A stretch of DNA of 64,000 nucleotides, from contig JAPFFF010000012.1 of assembly GCA_039105265.1 (NCBI GenBank), positions 2,480,001 to 2,544,000 on the forward strand. Reading direction: 5' to 3'. Below the pieces are notes generated by a model. That model was given only the letters and a program-made list of their open reading frames with translations. It was not told the DNA's origin and searched no databases. Made by a program: the position numbers and the translations under genes. Below are positions 9,057 to 19,461 of this stretch, piece by piece; positions within the stretch are counted from its first letter, which is position 1, and each line of letters starts with the position of its first letter. The DNA is from Tritrichomonas musculus. Lineage: Eukaryota > Parabasalia > Tritrichomonadida > Tritrichomonadidae.

Positions 9057-11287
9057 ACTGATTAAAAAAAATCTAATTGAATTAATTGAATTAATAACAA
9101 TAATAAAAAAATAAATAAATTAAAAAAAAAAAATAATCTAATTCAATTAATTCAATTAATAAAAAAAATTCATTTTGAATGAAAACTACCTTTTATTCGC
9201 AATTTTGTGCTTAAAAAAGAGAAGATTCATTGTAAGAATAATACGGAGATTTTAAATATCACAAAAGAACTGCAAAAAAGTTGATTTTAAAATTGAGAGG
9301 TCCAGCGTTTATATATATATATATAGATTATTTCCCCCTTTTTCCCTTTAGCAATTCAATTTTTTTCAATATATCTCACAAAAAAATCATTCATGCTGGA
9401 TAGGCTGGTTAATAAAAATTGAAAAGCTCTATGAATTCATTCAATTTTTGAAGCAAATCTTACAAATTTAAATGGAAAACTTTTTTAAAGACCAGAATTC
9501 ATTATCACTAACTTTTTTAAAGACGACGATCATTTTTATTCAATCAGATATAAATCCTTTATTTTATATAGATGAAGATATATGATTTTTGCAAAATAAA
9601 ATATTAATTTCCTTTTGCAACAATTCTAGTTGAAAATGTTTCTTTACAGTTTTAACAAACTTATAAGACAAAATACTTTCTTTTATCATTGGTTAATTCG
9701 TTATTAAAAATATAATTATTAAATATGTATTTATCTTCTGCCATCACTGTTTTCTTTTTAGAAAAATGGTATTCTAATATTTGTAAATATATTCTATTTT
9801 TCAATTGTAGATATTTTTTTTTTTTAGAAGAAAAATTTGATAAAACTCATAGAAACGGCCAGCCTAATGCTGGGACAAAAATGAATACTTTTCAGTATAT
9901 ATTTAAAAAGTTTGTCCCAAGCTTTTTGAATTCGACTTTATTTACCATCATCATGCGAAAAAAGGTTGAAATGAAAGATTTTAAGAAGATTTACTTTATT
10001 ATATAAGTGATAACATTATTTAAAAAAATTCTGAAACAAAGAATAAGAAATGGGTATAACTAATCAAAAATACGTTTGCTTGAATAATTTTGTTGAAAAC
10101 TAGAGTTTAATAGCATATAAGCATTGGTATGAATGATAAAAAAGGAATAATATTTTTTATTCAATTTTTTTGAATATGCATTCAATTTGTTGATCGTTAT
10201 CCTAGTTTCCCCTTAAACACACCAAAACTTATTTTGATATGAATACATTTTGACTATTCTTATTTTGGCAAAATTTTCTTTTAATTTGATATTATTTTCA
10301 ACATCATTAAAACAAATTCAACATTAAATAGCATTCTGTATTATTTTGATTATTTATAAAGCTTTTATACTCTGTTAATTGATAATTGTTTGTCTAATTT
10401 TTGATTGGTTAAATCAAAAGGCTGATTTTGACATCCATTTGGTATATGAAAAATTCAATACTTTACAATTTTAATGTATAAATATCACATTCAAAAAAAA
10501 AAAAAAAAAAACTGAAATAAAACATGATGTATGGAACCAATTTAACCAATCTTCAATTATATTTAATAGTCATTGCTAACTTAACCAATAAGCTATTATT
10601 AACTATTTTATTTCAGAATTTAGATATGTTTTCCTTTCAATCCTTTTTTGAAATCGTAGCCTTTCTATTTTTGCTCAATATTTCATAACTTAAATAGGAA
10701 AGATCATTGCATACCCTTATAAATAATATAATATGTGTTATAAAAATAGACTGTATAAGCTTTTTGTTATATTAAAAAAAAAGTTTAATTTCAAAATACA
10801 AGTTGTTCAATTTTCTACAAAATGCTGAATTAATAATGTATTTAAATGGTTGTTTAGATAAAGATTATAATATTATAATAAAAAATTAAATTTATATATT
10901 ATTTGTAGAGAAAAAGAGAAATGTGAAGTGAGCGCCCACACTTTTTTTTTGAAATTTTTTGGACAAGCCCTCTCAAAAAGTGGACTGTCAAATTGATTTT
11001 TCTCATTGGTAAGAAGGTTTTAAGATTTTATAATAACATAATATAAAACTTTATTTTGAGTGCTTGTACTTTTTAAATAAAAGATTAAAATTCCTTGGAA
11101 AAATGTAAAAAATCACAATATTAAAAATGTGAATGCGATCATCCTTTATTTGGTAAAAATAGAGATCGGCGAAAAAGGAATTTCCATATTTACAAAACTT
11201 TTACATATCATTAAGATCCATATGTTTTAAAAATCCATTTTTTTCGAAAAGAAAAAGGTTTGTCTGTAAAAACATTTTTTTGTGAAA
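9057..11287. other. AT-rich intergenic with short palindromes, no gene
   Basis: The start (9060-9175) is an AT palindrome of repeated AATTGAATT/AATTCAATT. At about 9872-9914, TGGGACAAA is followed by its inverse TTTGTCCCA. A 93-codon frame at 9725-10006 is Phe/Lys-rich translated AT DNA with no motif. I see nothing else supportable in the remaining 2.2 kb. Confidence 0.55.
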
Positions 11288-11438
11288 TAAACTGAGTCGC
11301 AAAAACTGGACCTATCAATTTTTGAATAACTATTGAATAATTTAACTCAATAACTTTTACTTCTGAAAATGTCTCAATTTTTTTGAAAAGAATTAAATCG
11401 ATTATTTTAAAAAAAAATAAAACTATTTCAAATTTAGG

Positions 11439-13536
11439 ATGCAAACAAGAAAAGCATCTCCTTTAGACAGCAGTAAGCATCAAACGATAAAAAATAATGT
11501 TCAATCAATAAATAAAGGTTTGCAACCTCAACAGGGCAAATCGCTATCACCGCATGTTAATGATCAATCGCAAGATAATTCAACACAACCGCGAACTCGC
11601 AAATCGCGATCACCGCATGTTAATGAGCAACGGCTAGAAAGCGTATTACAAACACAAGAAAATGCATCACAAACACAAGAAAATGCATCACAAACACAAG
11701 AAAATACATCGAAAACACAAGAAAATGTATCACAAGCACGTGTTATTAAAAATCTGAATATAAAGAATAAACCTTCTCTAGTATTAGTCCAACAAAAAAC
11801 CTCAATATTTTCCATTAATGCACCTTCATCTCTATCTTTTAATATCCTTTTAATGGTTTCAATTAATATGCTAAGTGAACAGAAAACTTTTCCTTTAATC
11901 CATTCCAATGCATCTCCACCAATCAACGGAGTTGCATCTCGACCGATGAATGCAGTCACATTTCCACCGATGAATGCAGTTGCATCTCCACCAATCAATG
12001 CAGTCCCATTTCCACCGATGAACATAAATACATCTCCACCGATGAACAGAAATGCATTAATAATTAATTCTCCATCATGTGTTATATGTAACACATTTAT
12101 ATTAAACTCAGAACCATTCAAATCACAACGAAAGCAAACAGAACAACAAAAAGCACGGGAAAAAACGAAAATTGATGAAAACGAAGTTTTTCAATTTATG
12201 CAAGAGCATTCTGAAACACAAACAAGATTAAAATATGGAATAGGTCATAAAAGATACATTAAAATAAAAGAATTTCATGGTAAGTATCCTAACAAAAAAA
12301 AAGACAACATTAGAAATCGTTGATTACATAGTGGAAATTGCATCTACTGGAAGATTGGCTGTAGATATATCACTTGCGATTGAAAAGAAATTCAATATCA
12401 AAATATCTCAAGACACTGTTATCCGTAGGCTTCGAGAAAATCATTTCAAGTATAGAAAACTGTTCAAAGTTCCAGATTTGACGGATGCACAGATATGCTT
12501 GAGATATAATTTTGCATATACTATGTTAAATTTCAGCGAAGATATTTTAAAACGACTCATCATCGTTTTTTCTGACGAATCTAGATTCTCATTTATGCCT
12601 GATTGTCATAAATTTTGGGTGAAGGATGATGACATGTCTGAAAATGCTACAACAAGATGCAGGAAATATCCAATTAGCACAATGATTTGGGCAGCAATTG
12701 GCAAAGATTTCAAGTCCAAATTGATCTTTATTGACAAAAGTATCAACGAGGACAGATACAAAGAAGTTCTCGATGAATCAAAGATATTCAATGAGTTAAA
12801 TTCAAAAACTGTGCAATGGAAATATTTATTTCAGCAAGATGGGGCGACTTGCCATTTGACAAATTACATATTTAATTATATCAATAAATATGCCAGGATT
12901 CTCAATGGGTGGCCACCTAATTCTCCCGACTTATCACCCATTGAGAATCTTTGGGCAATAATGAAAAACCGTTTAAACCGTTTGGGGATCAAACCCAAAA
13001 ATAAGAAAGAATTAAGAGAACTTATACAAAAAGTTTATGATGAAATAGAAATTGACACAATTAATAATTTAATTGAATCTTTTGAATATAGATTGAAAAT
13101 GTGCTTGGATGTTGGTGGCAAAACAATTGCCCATTTCCTCAGAAAAAATTTCCATGAAATACCAGAAAAATATAAATTACCTTCAGATAAATGTCCTCCT
13201 ATATTAACTCCAGAATTATGTTTCACAATATATAAGGAGAATTTAAAAACACCTCACAGATGGAAGAAAATTTCAGAAAGAATTGAGCCAATTCAAAAAC
13301 TTGATAGAATGATAATTAAAAACAAATCAAACGAAATTGAAAGAAAAATTGTTGATTATAATAATCATAAAAATATTATAACACGGGTTCCATATGAAAT
13401 TGAAAAAATTATAGAATTCTTAAATGATAAATCAAATAATGAAGATGAAAATGATCTATGCCTTGATGAGTATGAAGAAGAAGAAGAGTATGACAATGAC
13501 TGGCCAAATGATGACGAAACAATGAATCCTTTTTAA
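11439..13536 (+). CDS. Tc1-like DD34E transposase, probably spliced across a 34-nt intron
   Basis: Frame 1 starts at ATG 11439 and frame 2 is open from 12277 to 13536. Removing GTAAGT...CAACATTAG (12280-12313, 34 nt) joins them exactly, giving 687 residues. The intron boundaries are a prediction. The N-terminal 280 residues are unusual for Tc1: Gln/Ser/Pro-rich, with four QTQENAS repeats (about 11650-11735) and SPPMNAV-type repeats (about 11925-12060). Residues about 281-360 resemble the second helix-turn-helix of Tc1/Tc3 transposases. The DDE core shows VFSDES (D368), FQQDGATCH (D456) and SPIENLW (E491), with 34 residues between the last two. A long C-terminal extension ends in an acidic run. 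It would cut and paste the element at TA sites. If the intron is not real, frame 2 alone still holds the catalytic triad. Confidence 0.8.
12280..12313 (+). other. Candidate 34-nt intron in the transposase
   Basis: The donor is GTAAGT and the acceptor ends CAACATTAG, with the AACNNNAG spacing also seen in the PP2A B56 candidate intron. Its length (34, one more than a multiple of three) is exactly what is needed to fuse the two overlapping frames. A +1 frameshift or two separate proteins are the alternatives. Confidence 0.5.
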
Positions 13537-13585
13537 AGTTTTTTTGTTTTTATTTCTATAAATTTTTTATTTTTATAAAAAAATA

Positions 13586-15174
13586 GAGGGGTCATGACTC
13601 ATAAAAATGGATGTAATTGCTAGTATTAACATTATTTATTATTTAATGACATATTTTAAATCATAATATATTTATATTCATTTATATATATATTTATATA
13701 TTTATAATATTAATAATATAATGGGATAATTATGTTTAAATAATTGAGAATATAATCTATATAAAAAATATAAAATTTATTAAAAATATGCATATATCAA
13801 AGTATTTTATATATATTTAAAAATAAATAAGATATATAATTATAACATATAATATATATAATATATAATAAAAATTATAATTCATATTATCAAATGAAAT
13901 AATTGAGAATAAATTCTTCTTTTTTTTTTATTTAAATAGCATTAACAAACTGATGTAATAAGTGCATAGATTCGTTTAAATAGAATATGATTCAATAAAA
14001 GGCATAGGAGGAAAAAAAAATATTTTAATGGTAAAAAATATTTTCTTTTTATTTTGTAATATTTAACAAATTATAACACATAAAATCTAATTGCATCAAA
14101 ATAAACTAAAATTATATATTGTTAACTATGATATACATATTTATTTTATATTTTTTACAATTTTTATTAATCAAACATTATCTTAATGAAAACTGGATAT
14201 ATCATTATATATTAATATTTTCAAATATATTAAAATTAATATAAATTATTAAAAAAATATAATATTAAATTTTTGCAGATTAAAAATTGATATATTCAAA
14301 AAATATATAACAATTTATACTTAATTCAAAAATGTGAATGAATGTTGATCGAATTTTTAAAAAATGAGCCAAAAACTAAGTATTGAGCAAGACTTATCAA
14401 AAAATTTAAAATCTGAACAAGAAATCAGAGGTGGAAAGTTAAAATATGATCAAATACTTGACAAAAATATTTATAAAAAATTAAAAAAAAGATAATATGT
14501 TAAATTTTCAAGCGGAATGTAAATATTATTATTTATAAATATTTTTATATTGAACAAAACCTTATTCCTTTGTTTTTTTTCTGCAAAATTCTAAAAAGTT
14601 TATAAATTGTTTTTTTGAACTCCAATAAAACCAAAATGTCGTAATTAATGCGATCTTATAAACATGTTTGTGATTATCTACCATTTGAAACAGTTTACAC
14701 TGCAAAAATAATTGATCAATCCTTTTTTTTATTTTATTTTTTTAAAATTATTCATCAGAAATCAAATATTACTAAATTTTATATTATTTTCTTTGAATGA
14801 ATGCATAATATCGACTTTTATAAGATTTGAATTATGTTAATAGGTGTATTTAATAATTTAAAATCATTAGATTTATTTTTTATTTTAGATTTTATATGAC
14901 ATTATTTATATATTATTATATTATATTTTATTATATAGGCTATTTATCAGAATTTTAATGTAGTATTAATCAATATAAACATATTTTAAAATTATTTTAT
15001 ATAGATTATTTTCTCAATTATATAAACATAATTATCTTATTATATAATTTAAAATTTCAAAATCGTATCTGTGAAAAAAGAGAAAATGTATAATTAATAA
15101 ATATAGAAAAATATAAACTTAAAATAATTATTCTAAGAGTAAAAAAGTCCCGAGGAATTGAGTTCTGACCCCTC
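13586..15174. mobile_element. TA-flanked element nested in the Tc1-like transposon (1.59 kb)
   Basis: GAGGGGTCATGACTCA at the left and its inverse (two mismatches) at the right are flanked by TA at 13584-13585 and 15175-15176. The interior is extremely AT-rich and has only one tiny ORF. It starts 50 bp after the transposase stop, so the host transposase was spared. Confidence 0.65.
14364..14495 (+). CDS. Possible 43-residue ORF in the nested element
   Basis: ATG AGC CAA opens MSQKLSIEQDLSKNLKSEQ and continues for 43 codons to TAA. The composition is helical and charged, more protein-like than the surrounding AT DNA. It could be a remnant of a transposase or chance. No family is recognised. 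Confidence 0.2.
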   Translation: MSQKLSIEQDLSKNLKSEQEIRGGKLKYDQILDKNIYKKLKKR

Positions 15175-15336
15175 TAAAAAAATTTAATTATTTCTATTAC
15201 TTTAAATAATTTATTCAAATATTGAATCAAGAAAAAACTGGACCTATGAAAATAAAATAAACTTATGAAATTTAAAAATAATATTTTGAAATCCTTTCAA
15301 AATAATTGATAGGTCCAGTTTTTGCGACTCAGTTTA

Positions 15337-16180
15337 ATTTTTTCTTTTAAAAATTTGTTTTCTTTTTAAAATGAAAAATACTTCTTAAGAATTGAGCCAA
15401 TTATTTCGCGAAATAATTTTCTTTTTTCGAAACACCAAGTCTTTTTTATACAGCGCGAAATTAGCGTTGCGAAAATGAAACTGCCACTTTAAGAAATAAT
15501 AAAGTTTACTTGAAAATAATGTAACCATATTCTAATCAATTAATTTTGTTTTTCATAAACTATTGAAATATTCCATTTATTTATCGCTTAAACTAATGAT
15601 ATATTCCAACTAGTCATTTGCACCAGTAATATATTCATATGATTTAGAAAATTTATGCAATATTAACTTCGAGGTTTAGATTGGTCAACAATCAACGAAA
15701 TGTGAATATGTATTGTCGATTCATTCAATGACTTCATGTATGCTTCTGATTGGTAAAGAGTAATTTAATTATTTATACAGATCTTATCAATTCATTCATA
15801 AATCAGCCTATACCTCCAAAATCACGAAATAAATCTACAGATCTCACAAATTTACATTTACCAAATGAATCATGTTTCAATTAAACAATTGTGGCTTTCA
15901 ATCAAATTACTTCTTATTAAAAATGATATCTAAACGACTCTATTCTTTCTCCTTCATGTATTTTTTTCAATACTTTTTTTACTATTTTTGAGAAGTATAA
16001 CGATTATTTTCCCCTCAATTTCCTACATTTTTATTTGTTGAAACTAAATTTATCTTAATATAAATGAATGAAAAAATAAAAAACATATTAAATATATAAT
16101 ATATTTCAGAAATAGAAAATTTCATTTGCTTTTTATTTATATATGGTCAAGATTATTAATAATCTTTATTATATGTAAAT
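15337..16180. other. AT-rich intergenic, no gene
   Basis: The only notable feature is a small palindrome TTATTTCGCGAAATAA near 15400. The far end of the decayed hAT element must lie in or before this stretch, but I could not find its terminal repeat. Confidence 0.5.
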
Positions 16181-16460
16181 CTACTCATCGTCATCTTTAG
16201 CTAATTCGTGCAATCTTAATCTTGATTTTACAACAGGAACTGAAACATTCGACATTCTATCGTTTTGGATCGCCTTTATAATAGATAAAAATCTTTCAAC
16301 AATCGCTTCAGATGAAAAGGATGATTCATAGCGAAGAGCTAAATCGGAAAATATTTCCCATTGTTCGTCAAAACAATATGTCTTTCTCCAAAAAAGGTAT
16401 GGGTTTTCTTGAGAATATCTCATAAAATCAAGTTTGCGTGGATCTTCGAATAAAAATATA
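16181..16460 (-). pseudogene. hAT transposase, C-terminal piece (dimerisation region)
   Basis: On the minus strand this reads IFLFEDPRKLDFMRYSQENP, followed by SSFSSEAIVERFLSIIKA and NVSVPVVKSRLRLHE to the stop at 16181. The S-S-E-A-x-V-E-R-x-x-S pattern is the hAT C-terminal dimerisation motif. The piece has no start of its own. Its first codons are separated from the rest of the gene by the 8.67-kb pogo-like insertion, and the frame continues exactly across the TA on the far side at 25128. Confidence 0.7.
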
Positions 16461-16680
16461 CCCATAAAACTCACAAAAAATGTGAGTTTGCGACAATTGA
16501 ATGGTTTTATCAATTTAATTGAAAATTGCGATTACATTCTCAATTTTTTTGAATTGGATAAAATTTTAAAATCATTAAGCAATTTTCATAAGTCTGTATC
16601 ACGTAAAGATAAATTGAGACTTATATAAAAAAAAAGTTTAATCAATGCTTTTAGAGAAAGATTAGGTTCATCAAACGCAA

Positions 16681-19345
16681 TAAAGAAGAAGAAAGAGACC
16701 TGAAATTGTTCCCGACAAGAAGATCATTTTGAAAAGTGCACGAAAGAAGAAGAAAGAGACCGAAATTGTTCCCGACAAGAAGATCATTTTGAAAAGTGCA
16801 CGAAAGAAGAAGAAAGAGACCGAAATTGTTCCCGACAAGAATATCATTTTGAAAAGTGCACGAAAGAAGAAGAAAGAGACCTGAAATTGTTCCCGACAAG
16901 AAGATCATTTTGAAAAGTGCACGAAAGAAGAAGAAAGAGACCGAAATTGTTCCCGACAAGAAGATCATTTTGAAAAGTGCACGAAAGAAGAAGAAAGAGA
17001 CCGAAATTGTTCCCGACAAGAATATCATTTTGAAAAGTGCACGAAAGAAGAAGAAAGAGACCTGAAATTGTTCCCGACAAGAAGATCATTTTGAAAAGTG
17101 CACGAAAGAAGAAGAAAGAGACCGAAATTGTTCCCGACAAGAAGATCATTTTGAAAAGTGCACGAAAGAAGAAGAAAGAGACCGAAATTGTTCCCGACAA
17201 GAAGATCATTTTGAAAAGTGCACGAAAGAAGAAGAAAGAGACCTGAAATTGTTCCCGACAAGAAGATCATTTTGAAAAGTGCACGAAAGAAGAAGAAAGA
17301 GACCGAAATTGTTCCCGACAAGAATATCATTTTGAAAAGTGCACGAAAGAAGAAGAAAGAGACCGAAATTGTTCCCGACAAGAAGATCATTTTGAAAAGT
17401 GCACGAAAGAAGAAGAAAGAGACCGAAATTGTTCCCGACAAGAAGATCATTTTGAAAAGTGCACGAAAGAAGAAGAAAGAGACCTGAAATTGTTCCCGAC
17501 AAGAAGATCATTTTGAAAAGTGCACGAAAGAAGAAGAAAGAGACCTGAAATTGTTCCCGACAAGAAGATCATTTTGAAAAGTGCACGAAAGAAGAAGAAA
17601 GAGACCTGAAATTGTTCCCGACAAGAAGATCATTTTGAAAAGTGCACGAAAGAAGAAGAAAGAGACCGAAATTGTTCCCGACAAGAATATCATTTTGAAA
17701 AGTGCACGAAAGAAGAAGAAAGAGACCGAAATTGTTCCCGACAAGAAGATCATTTTGAAAAGTGCACGAAAAAAGAAGAAAAAAACCGAAATTGTTCCCG
17801 ACAAGAAGATCATTTTGAAAAGTGCACGAAAGAAGAAGAAAGAGACCGAAATTGTTCCCGACAAGAAGATCATTTTGAAAAGTGCACGAAAGAAGAAGAA
17901 AGAGACCTGAAATTGTTCCCGACAAGAAGATCATTTTGAAAAGTGCACGAAAGAAGAAGAAAGAGACCTGAAATTGTTCCCGACAAGAAGATCATTTTGA
18001 AAAGTGCACGAAAGAAGAAGAAAGAGACCTGAAATTGTTCCCGACAAGAAGATCATTTTGAAAAGTGCACGAAAGAAGAAGAAAGAGACCGAAATTGTTC
18101 CCGACAAGAATATCATTTTGAAAAGTGCACGAAAGAAGAAGAAAGAGACCTGAAATTGTTCCCGACAAGAAGATCATTTTGAAAAGTGCACGAAAGAAGA
18201 AGAAAGAGACCTGAAATTGTTCCCGACAAGAAGATCATTTTGAAAAGTGCACGAAAGAAGAAGAAAGAGACCTGAAATTGTTCCCGACAAGAAGATCATT
18301 TTGAAAAGTGCACGAAAGAAGAAGAAAGAGACCGAAATTGTTCCCGACAAGAAGATCATTTTGAAAAGTGCACGAAAGAAGAAGAAAGAGACCTGAAATT
18401 GTTCCCGACAAGAAGATCATTTTGAAAAGTGCACGAAAGAAGAAGAAAGAGACCTGAAATTGTTCCCGACAAGAATATCATTTTGAAAAGTGCACGAAAG
18501 AAGAAGAAAGAGACCGAAATTGTTCCCGACAAGAAGATCATTTTGAAAAGTGCACGAAAGAAGAAGAAAGAGACCGAAATTGTTCCCGACAAGAAGATCA
18601 TTTTGAAAAGTGCACGAAAAAAGAAGAAAAAAACCGAAATTGTTCCCGACAAGAAGATCATTTTGAAAAGTGCACGAAAGAAGAAGAAAGAGACCGAAAT
18701 TGTTCCCGACAAGAATATCATTTTGAAAAGTGCACGAAAGAAGAAGAAAGAGACCTGAAATTGTTCCCGACAAGAAGATCATTTTGAAAAGTGCACGAAA
18801 GAAGAAGAAAGAGACCTGAAATTGTTCCCGACAAGAAGATCATTTTGAAAAGTGCACGAAAGAAGAAGAAAGAGACCTGAAATTGTTCCCGACAAGAAGA
18901 TCATTTTGAAAAGTGCACGAAAGAAGAAGAAAGAGACCTGAAATTGTTCCCGACAAGAAGATCATTTTGAAAAGTGCACGAAAGAAGAAGAAAGAGACCG
19001 AAATTGTTCCCGACAAGAAGATCATTTTGAAAAGTGCACGAAAGAAGAAGAAAGAGACCTGAAATTGTTCCCGACAAGAAGATCATTTTGAAAAGTGCAC
19101 GAAAGAAGAAGAAAGAGACCTGAAATTGTTCCCGACAAGAAGATCATTTTGAAAAGTGCACGAAAGAAGAAGAAAGAGACCGAAATTGTTCCCGACAAGA
19201 AGATCATTTTGAAAAGTGCACGAAAGAAGAAGAAAGAGACCGAAATTGTTCCCGACAAGAAGATCATTTTGAAAAGTGCACGAAAGAAGAAGAAAGAGAC
19301 CGAAATTGTTCCCGACAAGAAGATCATTTTGAAAAGTGCATTAAA
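16681..19345 (+). repeat. 60/61-bp tandem array, ~44 units
   Basis: The unit encodes RKKKKETEIVPDKKIILKSA when 60 bp long. Many units carry one extra T (GACCTGAAA for GACCGAAA) and are 61 bp, which breaks the frame. Other variants are AAGAAG/AAGAAT and a rare AAAAAAG form. Variant patterns recur in blocks (for example 17461-17880 resembles 18360-18720), the mark of unequal exchange. No single frame crosses the array, so it is a satellite, although it may descend from a Lys-rich coding repeat. Confidence 0.9.
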
Positions 19346-19461
19346 ATAAACATATTTATTTAAAAAATATTTCTATTTTCAAATTATAAAATTGAAAGAC
19401 CTTATATAATAATTTTAAATATAATATCGTTTTTTTTTTGAATTAATATATAAATATCATA

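Larger units (their letters stand above)
11290..15334 (+). mobile_element. Tc1-type DNA transposon, 4.05 kb, TA target duplication
   Basis: The ends are inverted copies of about 32 bp beginning AACTGAGTCGCAAAAACTGG, flanked by TA at 11288-11289 and 15335-15336. A second inverted copy of the inner part (AAAAACTGGACCTAT) lies at about 15235, giving the right end a subterminal hairpin. The element encodes one DD34E transposase over two overlapping frames. Downstream of it a separate TA-flanked element of 1.6 kb is nested. The intact ends and open frames suggest a fairly young copy. Confidence 0.85.

Noticed and set aside
9391-9870. AGGCTGG/CCAGCCT pair that might be short terminal repeats
   Set aside because: The match extends only about 8 bases and the flanks show no duplication.
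9725-10006. 93-codon frame
   Set aside because: Phe/Lys/Ile-rich translation of AT-rich DNA, with no motif, no leader signal and no homologous feel.
11564-12121. 185-codon minus-strand frame opposite the transposase N-terminus
   Set aside because: It is the mirror of the QTQENAS and SPPMNAV coding repeats on the plus strand.
16651-19349. Many overlapping frames on both strands of the 60/61-bp array
   Set aside because: Each is a stretch of units between 61-bp units. None crosses the array and the same peptides recur, so they are satellite artefacts.
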